Positions 35,072-44,403 of a DNA stretch of 64,000 nucleotides are shown piece after piece. Below the pieces are notes generated by a model. It saw only the letters and a program-made list of their open reading frames with translations. It was not told the origin of the DNA and searched no databases. The stretch's first letter is position 1; the number at the start of each line of letters is the position of its first letter. The translations under genes and the position numbers were made by a program. The stretch comes from Anaeromassilibacillus sp. An172. Lineage in GTDB: Bacteria > Bacillota > Clostridia > Oscillospirales > Acutalibacteraceae. Location of the stretch: the NCBI RefSeq assembly GCF_002160515.1, contig NZ_NFKS01000011.1, forward strand, positions 1 through 64,000. Reading direction: 5' to 3'.

Positions 35072-35746
35072 TTAAAAAACTATATCCTTCGGAACTTCTA
35101 TTCCGTTTGTTTTCATATTATAAAAAGCAAACAGGTTTGAAATATCTCCGCCGTGTGAACCGCCGTCATAGGTTTCGCAAAGGCTTTGAATTACAATCAC
35201 CCTTTTATTGAGATTTCTTCTGTTGAAATCTGTTTTAAGGCTTAAAGCAAACTGCAAAACACAAAGGTCGGTACAGCATCCGCATATGATAAAGTTTTCA
35301 ATATTATTATGGTTTTCAAGCCATTTTTGAAACTCCGGCTCGATAAATCCGTTGGTGGAATTTTTCTTTATCTCTGTGCCCACAAAATGTTTCCGGATTT
35401 CTGAGGTAATTTTTTCCTCCTGGGTCTCGCAGATACAGTGTGGCGGATAGGAAGCAAACTCCTGACAGTCTTTATTATGGCTGTCGCAAAAAGCCAGCAT
35501 TTCAATTTTATTTTCATTGCAGGCTTTTACAAGCTCGGCGGTTCTTTCATTTATAGCCAGAACTCTCGGGCTTGACAACGCTCCTTCCTTTACAAAACCG
35601 TTGACCATATCAACTATTATCAAGGCGGTTTTTTCATTTTCAAAAGAGCTTAGCTGTATCGAAGCTTGTAAGCCAAGCTCTTTAAACATATCTGTAAGTA
35701 CGGAAGCTGTGTTTTCTTTCATAACCTCCGAAAAATCTTTAAACAT
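35072..35746 (-). CDS. Nicotinamidase-like isochorismatase-family hydrolase
   Basis: 224 residues. The cysteine-hydrolase triad can be placed: Asp in TALIIVDMVNGF, a Lys in the FVGTEIKKNSTNGF region and Cys in ICGCCTDLCVLQFA. With pncB directly downstream, the likely reaction is nicotinamide to nicotinate, feeding NAD salvage. The first ~35 residues precede the usual domain start and are not recognised. RBS AAAGGGG before ATG 35746. Confidence 0.85.
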   Translation of the reverse strand: MFKDFSEVMKENTASVLTDMFKELGLQASIQLSSFENEKTALIIVDMVNGFVKEGALSSPRVLAINERTAELVKACNENKIEMLAFCDSHNKDCQEFASYPPHCICETQEEKITSEIRKHFVGTEIKKNSTNGFIEPEFQKWLENHNNIENFIICGCCTDLCVLQFALSLKTDFNRRNLNKRVIVIQSLCETYDGGSHGGDISNLFAFYNMKTNGIEVPKDIVF

Positions 35747-36082
35747 ATGAAATTGCCCCTTTCTTTATAGCAATAATAATATATTCCAATATTCAGTTGT
35801 AAATGAACCTAAATAAAACGAAATGTCATAAAAAAATTAAAATATTGTAAATATTAAAGGGAAACTGTATCAAAATTTTAAATTTTTTATCGAAAAACAC
35901 TTGTTTTTTTTCGTTAAGAGTATTATAATGTATTTACTCGCTATTTATTTTCTTAGAAAGAATTATCGTGATTATATACTTTCTTAATAGCAGTTTTCTC
36001 GGGGTATCGGCTTGACGATTCCTGTTTTTATTTTACAATACCAAAAAATAGGCGGTAAATCCGCTTACAGGGAGTGCAAAAA
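35747..36082. other. AT-rich divergent intergenic region
   Basis: About 335 bases between divergent genes. It holds a plus-strand promoter candidate, TTGACG 36012-36017, 16 bases, TACAAT 36034-36039, for the HTH gene at 36083. A small GCGG/CCGC hairpin lies at about 36052-36064. Otherwise nothing recognised. Confidence 0.5.
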
Positions 36083-36328
36083 ATGAGATTAAGGAAACAG
36101 TCTTTAGGCGACAGAAATCTTGTGGGAGCAAGGGTAGAAGCAGCCAGAAAGAAAAAGGGTATGAAACAAAAAGAACTTTTAGCTCAGCTTCAGGTTAACG
36201 GTGTCGATATGAACGCTTCCGGTCTTTCAAAGCTTGAAGGTCAAATCAGATTTGTCACAGATATTGAACTTGTCGCTTTAGCTGATATACTTGAGGTTTC
36301 TGTAGATTACCTTTTGGGCAGAGAATAA
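36083..36328 (+). CDS. Small XRE-family HTH regulator
   Basis: 81 residues, almost entirely one XRE helix-turn-helix: LVGARVEAARKKKGMKQKEL, then SGLSKLEGQIRFVTDIELVALADILEVSVDYLLG. The second half has the usual 'YLLGR' ending. There is no effector domain, so it probably acts as a dimeric repressor. ATG 36083 is preferred to GTG 36074 because GGAG is then eight bases away. Target unknown. Confidence 0.85.
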   Translation: MRLRKQSLGDRNLVGARVEAARKKKGMKQKELLAQLQVNGVDMNASGLSKLEGQIRFVTDIELVALADILEVSVDYLLGRE

Positions 36329-36344
36329 TCGAACTATATTTTAA

Positions 36345-36376
36345 AAATTTGCGGACACATTGGTGTCCGTTTTTAT
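36345..36376 (+). terminator. Terminator after the small HTH gene
   Basis: 7-bp stem CGGACAC/GTGTCCG with a 4-base loop, followed by TTTTTATTTT. Confidence 0.85.
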
Positions 36377-36398
36377 TTTGTAAATAATTATAATCTGT

Positions 36399-36427
36399 TT
36401 GACACAAAGAGGAATAAGTATTATAAT
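36399..36427 (+). promoter_or_regulatory. Sigma-A promoter of the malic enzyme gene
   Basis: TTGACA 36399-36404, 17-base spacer, TATAAT 36422-36427, about 35 bases before the start codon. Confidence 0.85.
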
Positions 36428-36463
36428 TTTCAAAGACAATAATCAAATTTTGAGGTGTTGTAA

Positions 36464-37633
36464 ATGAATATCAGAGAAGAATCACTTAAAAAGCACTACG
36501 AATGGAACGGCAAAATTGAGGTAATTTCCCGTGTTAAAGTAAACACATCCGAGGACTTGTCCCTCGCCTACACCCCGGGCGTTGCTGAACCATGCCTTGA
36601 GATAAACAAAGATTACGAGAAATCCTTTGAGCTTACAAGAAGAAACAACCTTGTAGCTGTTGTAACAGACGGTACAGCTGTTTTAGGTCTTGGAGATATC
36701 GGCCCTGAAGCAGGTATGCCTGTTATGGAGGGTAAATGCGCTCTCTTTAAGGAATTTGCAGACGTTGACGCTTTCCCAATCTGCGTAAGAAGCAAGGACG
36801 TTGACGAGATTGTAAGAACTATTTATCTCATCAGCGGAAGCTTCGGAGGAATTAACCTTGAGGATATTTCCGCTCCAAGATGCTTCGAGATTGAAAGAAA
36901 GCTCAAGGAAATCTGCGATATTCCTGTTTTCCACGATGACCAGCACGGCACAGCTGTTGTAGTTGCCGCAGCTCTTATCAACGCTCTCAAAGTTGTTGGC
37001 AAAACTATGGACAGCATTAAGGTTGTTGTAAACGGCGCAGGTTCCGCAGGAATTGCAATCACAAAGCATCTTTTAAACCTTGGTGTTAAGAATGTAATCA
37101 TGGTTGACCGTTTCGGCATTATCTGCGAGGGTATGGAAGAGCTTAACTCAGAGCAGGCTTATATGGCAACAATTACAAATAAAGAGCACATGAAAGGAAC
37201 TCTTGCGGACGCTATGAAAGGCGCTGACATGTTCCTGGGCGTTTCCGCTCCGAATATTGTAACAAAAGAGATGGTAGCTTCCATGGCTGAAAAACCAATC
37301 GTATTTGCTATGGCAAACCCAACTCCTGAAATTATGCCTGACCTTGCCAAGGAAGCAGGAGCCGCTGTTGTGGGAACTGGCAGAAGCGATTTCCCAAATC
37401 AGATAAACAACGTTTTGGCTTTCCCCGGTATTTTCAGAGGAGCACTGGACTGCCGTGCTAAGGAAATAAACGAAGAAATGAAAATTGCCGCTTCCTACGC
37501 AATAGCAGGACTTGTAAGCGACGAGGATATTTCCAGCGAGTACATACTCCCTAACGCACTTGATAAGAGAATCGGAAAGGCTGTTGCTCAGGCAGTAACA
37601 GAAGCCGCCAAGAAATCAGGTGCCGCAAAATAA
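36464..37633 (+). CDS. NAD-type malic enzyme (oxaloacetate-decarboxylating)
   Basis: 389 residues, the short bacterial form. Active-site segments: [56 protein letters not shown] (metal ligands) and the Rossmann loop [11 protein letters not shown]. The residue following the second beta strand (MVDRFG) is acidic, favouring NAD over NADP. It converts malate to pyruvate and CO2. RBS GAGGTG. Its neighbour at 37664 follows after 30 bases and may share the transcript. Confidence 0.93.
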   Translation: MNIREESLKKHYEWNGKIEVISRVKVNTSEDLSLAYTPGVAEPCLEINKDYEKSFELTRRNNLVAVVTDGTAVLGLGDIGPEAGMPVMEGKCALFKEFADVDAFPICVRSKDVDEIVRTIYLISGSFGGINLEDISAPRCFEIERKLKEICDIPVFHDDQHGTAVVVAAALINALKVVGKTMDSIKVVVNGAGSAGIAITKHLLNLGVKNVIMVDRFGIICEGMEELNSEQAYMATITNKEHMKGTLADAMKGADMFLGVSAPNIVTKEMVASMAEKPIVFAMANPTPEIMPDLAKEAGAAVVGTGRSDFPNQINNVLAFPGIFRGALDCRAKEINEEMKIAASYAIAGLVSDEDISSEYILPNALDKRIGKAVAQAVTEAAKKSGAAK

Positions 37634-37663
37634 AAATTTAATAGTCTTTAAGGAGGATTTAAT

Positions 37664-38383
37664 ATGGTAAAGTCAAGATTTCTACAAATCACTTCTATTC
37701 TGATGATTGTGTTCAGCGCCATTATGATATTCTTTTCATTGGTATTTTTTATCATTGCAATGGTATCTTCTTTGGCTACTTCCCACGCCACTTACTATTT
37801 TTCATCCTATTCCTACCACTCTTCCTCATCTATGTCTATAATGTTTAATTTGGCAGCGGCTATTTCAGGTTCGGTTATAAATATTATAGCAGCTATTGTG
37901 GGAATATGCGGCGGTGCTTACGGATTGAAAAATTGGAAGGTTCAGGAAAAAGCAGGTAAAAATATGATTTTTGCCATCTCCTCAATTATCATCACAGTAA
38001 TCGGCTTTGTTCTGTTGGCTGTAGGTGTTTTGCCTCTTATTCCGTTTTTGTTTGTATGGTTTATTTTCCAAATGGTAGCTCCTGTTCTTCATCTAATCGG
38101 AGCTTACACTATGAAACAGGGAAAACCTATCAGCACAAGTACAAATTACGGATACGTTCCATACAACAACTATTACAATCCAAACGAAGGTTATAACAAC
38201 AACGGTTACTATCCGCCTAACGGATACGAAAACAACGGATATAACGGCGGTTATAATCCAAACCCAAATTATGGAAACGGAGAAAACCAGAATTATAATT
38301 ACAGCAATGCAAATTATACACAGTCTAACTCCGAACCAAATGAAGGATATCCAAATAACAATTCCACAGACAATCAAAATTAA
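37664..38383 (+). CDS. Four-helix membrane protein with Asn/Tyr/Gly-rich tail
   Basis: 239 residues. Membrane helices lie at about 8-35, 62-90, 101-122 and 125-145. From ~160 to the end the protein is a low-complexity tail of YNNYYNPNEGYNNNGYYPPN-like units, likely cytoplasmic or surface-exposed and disordered. The helical part resembles small membrane proteins of the DUF4064 type, but I am not sure. Function unknown. RBS AGGAGG. Confidence 0.7.
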   Translation: MVKSRFLQITSILMIVFSAIMIFFSLVFFIIAMVSSLATSHATYYFSSYSYHSSSSMSIMFNLAAAISGSVINIIAAIVGICGGAYGLKNWKVQEKAGKNMIFAISSIIITVIGFVLLAVGVLPLIPFLFVWFIFQMVAPVLHLIGAYTMKQGKPISTSTNYGYVPYNNYYNPNEGYNNNGYYPPNGYENNGYNGGYNPNPNYGNGENQNYNYSNANYTQSNSEPNEGYPNNNSTDNQN

Positions 38384-38387
38384 AAAT

Positions 38388-38430
38388 CAATCCCCGATGA
38401 CAATGGGAAGTTGTCATCGGGGATTTTTAT
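38388..38430. terminator. Bidirectional terminator
   Basis: 14-bp stem ATCCCCGATGACAA/TTGTCATCGGGGAT with seven-base loop and T-rich exit, between convergent genes. Confidence 0.9.
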
Positions 38431-38445
38431 TGTAAATTTTAAATT

Positions 38446-40302
38446 CTATTTAGCCGAGAGAATAACGATTATGTTTTCCTCATCAACCACTTTTACATAT
38501 CCTTCATTTATCAGCTGCTCTATTTCCTCTTGCTTTTTATCTCTTTGAGAAGCATTTCTCATATCGTAGATATAATAATCAACATCTGTAACGTCAGTGT
38601 AATTTCTCTCATATATTTCATCTCTCTGAGATAATCTGGCTACAAACATTGTATCGGAAATCACAGAAGCATCCGACGGGATATCGTCAAGGTACATGTT
38701 TATTGTATTTATAGTTTCCTGATTGTCAAAATACTTTACAAAGTAGGATGCAAATCCTGCGCTTGTACAGAAAAATCCTGCAACAGTTCCCGCCACAATA
38801 AACAACGCCATAAACTTTTTAAATCTGCCTTTTAACCTTTTGAGATTTATAACAACCAGATAGAAGAAAATAGCTATAACGCCGAAATTGTACTGGAAGT
38901 AAATAGAATGTTGATAATTGTAGTCAGGCATCAAATTTATCAGCACAAAGGGCATAATTAAAATCAGCTGCTGGGGCTTTTTACAAAATACAGGCAAAAA
39001 TCCCAAGGGCGCAAGCATCATTATCGCATACAGCAGTTTTTCAATCTCAAAAGACTCGAAAATAACAAGCGCCGGGTTTACAAGAACGTTTTTCACAACC
39101 TCCAGCAGACTTCCGTTTTTGTTGGTCATAAAATTACTGAAACGGTTCGTCATTGCTCCGTATCCCTGAAAATACAAAAGCATCAAAGCAAAACCAAAGT
39201 AGAATATTGATATTGCCATCATCAGCGAACTGTGAAAGCGCATCTTTCCTGTTATTATAAAATATACACAGACAAAGAACAGGTAAATAAAAGCGTCCTC
39301 TTTTACCATCAGAACTAAAATTCCGAACAGATAGAAAAGCGGAACTTTCCTCTTTTCCGCCGCATAGAAAAACCAAAGCAGCAACGGCAGCAGAAAACAG
39401 TTTTCATGTATATCATAAAAACATCCGCCTGAAATTGCCGGGAAAAACAAAAACGCTGTGGCAATGCAAATTGTGTATTTATTGGAAAGCTGATAATGTC
39501 TGCAAAGCAAATACAAGGGAATTACTCCGCTTGCCAAAATCACCGCCTGCATAATTTGCAGATACATTGGATTCGGGAAAATCAAATATCCCGGAAGCAA
39601 CAGATAGAAAATCGGTGAAACATGTATTGCGAAATGGGATAAAAGCGTTCCTCTCTCTGAGGTTGTCAAAGGCATGAATGTTTCCTTCATATAGTAAAAC
39701 ATCTGAGAAAACAAACCGAAGTCATAGTTGGGAGCGCTGTATGTGAGATATCTGAATACTCCAAATCCTCCCACAAACGCCACAAAGGCAGCTGCCCCTA
39801 ATGCTATATACACTTTTAACATACTGTCGCTTATGCTTAATAATTCAAACATCTTTACACGATATTTCACCGTGAAATAAAGCACAAACGCCCAAAATAC
39901 CAAAACTCCCGCAAGCAGTTCGGTTTTGTTATTGTAACCTGCAACAACAATTATTGTATACACAAGAAGAGAAAGCAAAAGAAATCCGCTGTCAAAATAT
40001 CTGCTTTTTAAATATATTACCACTGCTGTGACAACAAAAAATACCAGTGCCATTACCATAATCATGACAAGCACATTTACACGTGAAGAATACTTCACAG
40101 TCAGCAAGGATTGACCGCTGACTGTAAAAGCCATGATTCCTGAAGCAAAAAGCCAGGCTGAAAGCAATCTAAGCAACAGGTTCTGTATGGAATTCGGTTT
40201 TAATTCCACAGCTCTATTTCGTAAAATTCTTCTGCCTTCTTTACTATTAGCGTTCTCCTCCTCTCTCATGAACGTTTTATTTTCATTATCGTTCATATCC
40301 AT
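38446..40302 (-). CDS. DUF2079 polytopic membrane protein
   Basis: 618 residues from ATG 40302 (AAAGGAG upstream). After a ~50-residue charged N-terminus there are about 14 hydrophobic segments. YDFGLFSQMFYYMKETFMPLTT and a following SHFAIHVSPIFYLLLP are the DUF2079 signature. The soluble C-terminus (~525-618) is the usual short extracytoplasmic domain. DUF2079 proteins look like GT-C glycosyltransferases with an early Asp in a loop, but their substrates are not established. It is a single gene. Confidence 0.85.
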   Translation of the reverse strand: MDMNDNENKTFMREEENANSKEGRRILRNRAVELKPNSIQNLLLRLLSAWLFASGIMAFTVSGQSLLTVKYSSRVNVLVMIMVMALVFFVVTAVVIYLKSRYFDSGFLLLSLLVYTIIVVAGYNNKTELLAGVLVFWAFVLYFTVKYRVKMFELLSISDSMLKVYIALGAAAFVAFVGGFGVFRYLTYSAPNYDFGLFSQMFYYMKETFMPLTTSERGTLLSHFAIHVSPIFYLLLPGYLIFPNPMYLQIMQAVILASGVIPLYLLCRHYQLSNKYTICIATAFLFFPAISGGCFYDIHENCFLLPLLLWFFYAAEKRKVPLFYLFGILVLMVKEDAFIYLFFVCVYFIITGKMRFHSSLMMAISIFYFGFALMLLYFQGYGAMTNRFSNFMTNKNGSLLEVVKNVLVNPALVIFESFEIEKLLYAIMMLAPLGFLPVFCKKPQQLILIMPFVLINLMPDYNYQHSIYFQYNFGVIAIFFYLVVINLKRLKGRFKKFMALFIVAGTVAGFFCTSAGFASYFVKYFDNQETINTINMYLDDIPSDASVISDTMFVARLSQRDEIYERNYTDVTDVDYYIYDMRNASQRDKKQEEIEQLINEGYVKVVDEENIIVILSAK

Positions 40303-40552
40303 AGTATAATCTCTCCTTTCAGTCAAAAACAGTCATTAACCTTAAGAGTTATATTTGATTATACTATATCAAAAACATATAGTCAATAAAAGGCTTTTTT
40401 GTCGAACTATGATACACAATTCAGTTCTATTTTACTATACCGTTTTTTATTTATATAGATATAAAATAACAATTAACATATTTATATTACTTCTAAAATG
40501 TGTTATAATTATAATATAAATTTATTTATAGATAAAATGTAACAGAAAAAAC

Positions 40553-40588
40553 AAGACCGGCATTTTTCCTTTGAAAAGCCGATCTCTA
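40553..40588 (-). terminator. Terminator after the XRE gene at 40595
   Basis: Minus-strand stem AGATCGGC/GCCGGTCT followed by TTGTTTTTTC. Confidence 0.8.
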
Positions 40589-40594
40589 AACAAT

Positions 40595-41290
40595 TTATTT
40601 TATTTTATAATTCATTTTTCTCTCTGCATTCTGTATTAAGTTAGAAAGTGAGGTGTATTGTTCCGGATAAACTTCAGAAATCGACTCAGGATTAAGTAAA
40701 TTCTGATGCTTTTTTCCTCCGTTTTCCTGACCTTTTTTTTGATAAAATTTTGATTCGTATTTTATCTTTGCACATGACATCTCCATAATTGAATTGCAGT
40801 ATCCTTCAAATATTTCCGAAGGAATTGAAAATGTCTTTCCTGTTCCGGGTACATAAAGCTCATACAACATTCTGTAAATCTTGTAAACAGATGCGGTAAA
40901 GTAGGATGTTACATCTGCTGACACAGCTTTTGAATTTAACTGAGGTAAAGCCTCATACAAAATGCTCACTGAATCTGTTATAATCTTTCGGTTCAGCGCA
41001 TGAATAACAGAGATTTTCGGTTTTGAATCCTGGAAAGAATCTTTTTCATCAGGTTCTTCCTGATATACCGCACCTCCGTTTCTGTTGGCGCTTCTTCCCA
41101 AAAGATAATCGCAGGAAACGGAATAATAGTCGGCAATTTTAACCACAAATTCAAGGCTGCATTCTCTTATGCCGTTTTCATAGTGTGACATCAAAGCCTG
41201 GGAAACACCAAGGTCTTTTGCTGCCTGGCACTGACTTATACCTTTTTCTTTACGAAGCATTGTTATAATTCTTCCAAATCCCTTTTTCAT
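40595..41290 (-). CDS. XRE-family regulator with C-terminal unknown domain
   Basis: 231 residues. Residues 1-66 are an XRE helix-turn-helix (MLRKEKGISQCQAAKDLGVS, then MSHYENGIRECSLEFVVKIA, ending CDYLLGRS). The remaining 165 residues are mainly helical and not recognised. ORFs of this shape are common in Ruminococcaceae. It is divergent from a second XRE gene at 41676; its own promoter is at 41371-41399. Confidence 0.8.
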   Translation of the reverse strand: MKKGFGRIITMLRKEKGISQCQAAKDLGVSQALMSHYENGIRECSLEFVVKIADYYSVSCDYLLGRSANRNGGAVYQEEPDEKDSFQDSKPKISVIHALNRKIITDSVSILYEALPQLNSKAVSADVTSYFTASVYKIYRMLYELYVPGTGKTFSIPSEIFEGYCNSIMEMSCAKIKYESKFYQKKGQENGGKKHQNLLNPESISEVYPEQYTSLSNLIQNAERKMNYKIK

Positions 41291-41675
41291 TCAAAAAACC
41301 CCCAAACAACACACGGGCTTATAAAACCTTATCATATTAAATAGTACTTACTTTTATTCGCATTATAGATACTATAAAATATTTATTGCCATGTGTCAAT
41401 AGCGTTTTTATTGTTTTGTTTAACAAATATAACATTTACATCTATATTGTTACATATTATCTAAAACATGGCAGATCATACAGTGTTTAAATAGAAATAT
41501 TTCAACAAATAAACCTTATTATTTTATAAAATTTTGTCCGTATAGTTTATTGTAAATTTTTTAGTAAAAATCGTAAATTCATTTTGTTGTTTTTTATCAA
41601 AAAAAAGGCTATTTTTGCTAAAATAATACTTACACAATTGTAGATTCACACATTAGTAAGAAAAGGATGAACAAA
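41291..41675. other. Divergent intergenic region between two XRE genes
   Basis: About 385 AT-rich bases. Besides the minus promoter at 41371-41399, a plus-strand TAAAAT near 41618 may be the -10 of the gene at 41676. The interval has several TTTTAGTAAAAAT-like tracts but no clear palindromic operator. Confidence 0.45.
41371..41399 (-). promoter_or_regulatory. Sigma-A promoter of the XRE gene at 40595
   Basis: Minus strand TTGACA (41399-41394), 17-base spacer, TATAGT (41376-41371). Confidence 0.75.
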
Positions 41676-42023
41676 ATGGTTTTTGGTGACATTTTAAGGA
41701 ATCTTATTGAAGAAAAATGCATAACCCAAAAAGAACTTGGAAATCAGCTTAATATTGCACCATCAACAATCGGAAACTATGTACGTAATTTAAGAGAGCC
41801 AGACTACCAGACATTAAAACAAATAGCATCGTATTTTAACGTATCTACCGATTATCTCCTTGATTATCACTGTGAAGAAGTCATAGCTGAAAATCATAGA
41901 GAAGACGAACTGCTGAGAATATTTCGTGCCCTAAGCGATCAGCAAAAGGATTTTTATTTAGCTCAGGGAAAATTATTCTTAGCTCAGTCTTTCGGTGAAA
42001 ATAAAAGCAACTCCAAGGAATGA
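41676..42023 (+). CDS. XRE-family HTH regulator
   Basis: 115 residues. Residues ~1-63 are an XRE helix-turn-helix (LIEEKCITQKELGNQLNIAP, STIGNYVRNLREPDYQTLKQ, ending TDYLLDYH). The C-terminal 45 residues contain a helix (DELLRIFRALSDQQKDFYL) resembling the oligomerisation tail of SinR-type repressors. ATG 41676 is preferred to 41667 because AAAAGG abuts the earlier codon. Divergent from another XRE gene. Confidence 0.85.
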   Translation: MVFGDILRNLIEEKCITQKELGNQLNIAPSTIGNYVRNLREPDYQTLKQIASYFNVSTDYLLDYHCEEVIAENHREDELLRIFRALSDQQKDFYLAQGKLFLAQSFGENKSNSKE

Positions 42024-42187
42024 CATTAGTTTTGAGTACACATGATTTTTCGATTTTTTAATTCACAACTTAAAAAATAACACGATTCACACAGTATCAT
42101 TGAACGATAGGCTCTCTAACTATCTACAATCAATACAAAAAAGACTTGCTCCTGATTTTAGGGTGCAAGTCTTTTTGATTTGTATTA

Positions 42188-42418
42188 TTACTTTTCCGTA
42201 CACTTTATTCCGTAGTTTCCCCTGCTTCCACTTTCATATCCTCTGTAAATTTCGTAAAGCTTTTCACCTATTTTTACTTCTTCATCACTTATAAAAACAC
42301 AGGTTTCTCCGCTTTCTTCACAATACTTTGAAATCGCCTCTTTCGCTTTGGACACTGTTGGATATGATGTTCCGTCTTCATATGGAACCCAAAAAGATTT
42401 TCTAAACATCTTTAGCAT
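42188..42418 (-). CDS. Small conserved protein, DUF4318-like
   Basis: 76 residues from ATG 42418 (GAGGAGG nine bases upstream). The block YPTVSKAKEAISKYCEESGE, then VFISDEEVKIGEKLYEIYRG and a terminal YGIKC resembles DUF4318, a small alpha/beta domain of unknown function. It is the last gene of the GPP34-like cluster, 14 bases past the MerR-type gene. Family call is from memory of the pattern and moderate. Confidence 0.65.
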   Translation of the reverse strand: MLKMFRKSFWVPYEDGTSYPTVSKAKEAISKYCEESGETCVFISDEEVKIGEKLYEIYRGYESGSRGNYGIKCTEK

Positions 42419-42432
42419 AAGCAAATTCCTCC

Positions 42433-42699
42433 TCAGTATTTTTCATTAGATAATATTTCTTTTATCTGTGGAATTGATTTCCCTTCACTTTTCAATCTTT
42501 TAATTTCTTCTATGCGTTTTACGGTTTCTTCCCTTTTGTATCTTCTCGTAAGGTTTTCCTCCTCCTGCTCAAAGGGGAGCATTCCCTCTTCCGTATAAAA
42601 TTTTAACGTGCTGTAACGGCTAGCTGTAATCCTCACAAGCTCGCCTATAGTCACGTATTCAGAGGCCATTATCTTTTCTATACTTCTTTGTCTTGACAT
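42433..42699 (-). CDS. MerR-type HTH protein without effector domain
   Basis: 88 residues. It contains a MerR-like winged HTH: YVTIGELVRITASRYSTLKF, YTEEGMLPFEQEEENLTRRY and the RLKSEGKSIPQIKEIL helix. No long dimerisation helix or ligand domain follows, so it is only the DNA-binding part. The start ATG 42699 is one base past the end of the preceding stop codon, so translation is probably coupled. Likely regulator of the GPP34-like cluster (inference). Confidence 0.75.
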   Translation of the reverse strand: MSRQRSIEKIMASEYVTIGELVRITASRYSTLKFYTEEGMLPFEQEEENLTRRYKREETVKRIEEIKRLKSEGKSIPQIKEILSNEKY

Positions 42700-42700
42700 A

Positions 42701-43330
42701 TTAAGTCGCCGCAACCACTATCAGACAGGTTATATAATCGACGGCTTCGGAAACAAGCTCTCCTACCTCTGTCTCTTTTATTTCTTTAATTCGCTTTTTC
42801 AGACAATCAGCCTCATATTTTGAAAAGTATTTTTTTATCTGCTGTCCCTTATACATAAGGGCTGTAAGAAGCACTATTTCCTTTGAAACCACTCCGTCCT
42901 CCAGAAGCTCCGCACGTATCTCCTGGATTATTTTATCTTTCTCTCCCTCTTTAGGAAAACAAACCTCTCCGTCTTTCTCCAAATCTGCCAAGCCTTTTTC
43001 CGCAAGGCTTCCCGCAACTGCTTTAAGATAGTTTGTAAGACGCTTTCCCGTAAAAGTCAAAACAAACTCCGAAACCAATTTATCAGGCGTAAGTTTTTCC
43101 TTTTCCACTATCATATCATATAAACATCTTAAAAAACTAAGATTATCCGGAAGCTCTTTTACGGCTTTCAGTCTTTTCTTAACTCCTATTTCCACTACGC
43201 CATCAAAAACCATATCAAAAAGTCCGGCTACTACAAGGCATGATGGAACTTCTACTCCCAATAACGGAAGCTTTCCCCTGTCGGTCAAAGAAACAATCAA
43301 GTATTTTTCAGAAATGGTCAAATCCTTCAT
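42701..43330 (-). CDS. GPP34 (GOLPH3)-like protein
   Basis: 209 residues. LTISEKYLIVSLTDRGKLPL and the following VPSCLVVAGLFDMVFDGVVEI match the N-terminal pattern of bacterial GPP34/GOLPH3-like proteins; eukaryotic GOLPH3 binds phosphoinositides, and bacterial function is unknown. The C-terminal half is helical (ALMYKGQQIKKYFSKYEADC). Second gene of the cluster, nine bases after a longer relative. Both share a RAELLEDG(V/E)(V/I)S-type segment, which supports duplication. RBS GAGGTG. Confidence 0.7.
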   Translation of the reverse strand: MKDLTISEKYLIVSLTDRGKLPLLGVEVPSCLVVAGLFDMVFDGVVEIGVKKRLKAVKELPDNLSFLRCLYDMIVEKEKLTPDKLVSEFVLTFTGKRLTNYLKAVAGSLAEKGLADLEKDGEVCFPKEGEKDKIIQEIRAELLEDGVVSKEIVLLTALMYKGQQIKKYFSKYEADCLKKRIKEIKETEVGELVSEAVDYITCLIVVAAT

Positions 43331-43339
43331 AAAATCACC

Positions 43340-44224
43340 TCATGTCATAACATATCTTCTCAGCCTTACTCCCTGAATCGGGACCTTTACAACTACCTGT
43401 GTAGGAATACATTCATAATAAATATTATCAACCTTAATCAATGGCGTCTGACCTGTTCTTATAACTGAAACAACATGTCCCTTTAATGCAAATCTATCAA
43501 GCACGCTTGAAAGGCGCTTATCCTTATCGGAAAACCATTGCTCAACATCGATAAAAACCGACTCTTTTCTCTCAAAAAAAGGAACTATAAACAGAAATCC
43601 TGTTCCCAAAGCTGTAGTGAATATTTCGTGTTTCTTTTTTAAATATTTTGCATAAATCTGCTCTGTTTTTCTTTGAAGTTTTAAATTAAAAAGCTCTTTT
43701 GCGATTTTTGAATTGAGATGAATTTCATTGAGTCTTTGTGTTATTTTATCAATCTCTAAAGGTGAAAACAAATCATAAAAACAACTGCTCTCCCTCATAA
43801 GCCACCAAAGAAAAATTATCTCTGAGGAAATCTCTCCGTCCTCCAAAAGCTCTGCTCTTATTCCCTCTGTCTGACGTGTGTATTCAGCGCCGTCACAGAG
43901 ATACTCAGATACCTCCACTCCCGAGGTGACATAGTACATATCACAGTTTAAAATAGAGGGAATAACGCTTAAAAGTCCTTTTTCTTTCAGCTCTTTTGTA
44001 AATCTTTCCTCTGAGGATTTTAATTTTCTTTTTGAGCTTATCAGGATTTTTCTAAAATCCATATCAACCTGTTTTGAAAGACTCTCTTCATTGAGATATT
44101 TTTCCAAAATCTCTGCCGCCATTATACCACGAACCGCAAGCTTTTTTGCCACAGTCATTGTTTCTACCTGCAACCCGTTTAAGGCTATTATAGCAAATCG
44201 CTCATGCAAACTCAATTCTGACAT
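43340..44224 (-). CDS. GPP34-like protein, longer paralogue
   Basis: 294 residues. The N-terminus LSLHERFAIIALNGLQVETM, KKLAVRGIMAAEILEKY is a GPP34-like start, more diverged than its neighbour. IRAELLEDGEISSEIIFLWW matches the corresponding segment of the downstream gene. The C-terminal ~100 residues (IFTTALGTGFLFIVPFFERK, then a basic tail) are additional and include a hydrophobic stretch that may touch membranes. First gene of the cluster; RBS AAGGAGG before ATG 44224. Function unknown. Confidence 0.65.
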   Translation of the reverse strand: MSELSLHERFAIIALNGLQVETMTVAKKLAVRGIMAAEILEKYLNEESLSKQVDMDFRKILISSKRKLKSSEERFTKELKEKGLLSVIPSILNCDMYYVTSGVEVSEYLCDGAEYTRQTEGIRAELLEDGEISSEIIFLWWLMRESSCFYDLFSPLEIDKITQRLNEIHLNSKIAKELFNLKLQRKTEQIYAKYLKKKHEIFTTALGTGFLFIVPFFERKESVFIDVEQWFSDKDKRLSSVLDRFALKGHVVSVIRTGQTPLIKVDNIYYECIPTQVVVKVPIQGVRLRRYVMT

Positions 44225-44250
44225 ACGTATACCTCCTTATGTGAATTTTA

Positions 44251-44281
44251 TCTACTTACTACTTACTACTTATTACTTACG
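44251..44281. repeat. Short tandem repeat of TACTTAC-type units
   Basis: Several copies of CTACTTA/TTACTTA just upstream of the GPP34-like cluster. Possibly a variable promoter spacer; no promoter can be placed with confidence. Confidence 0.5.
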
Positions 44282-44403
44282 ATTTAATTATAGCATACAA
44301 TATACAAAAGTCAATAGACTGTTCATAAAAAATAAAATGCTTGAAAAAAAGCATATATATATGTATAATGAATATATAAATTGATGAGAAAAGGAGGAAT
44401 TCA

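Noticed and set aside
36083-41676. Prophage region suggested by several small XRE regulators
   Set aside because: No integrase, capsid, terminase, lysis or attachment-site sequence; neighbours are metabolic and membrane genes.
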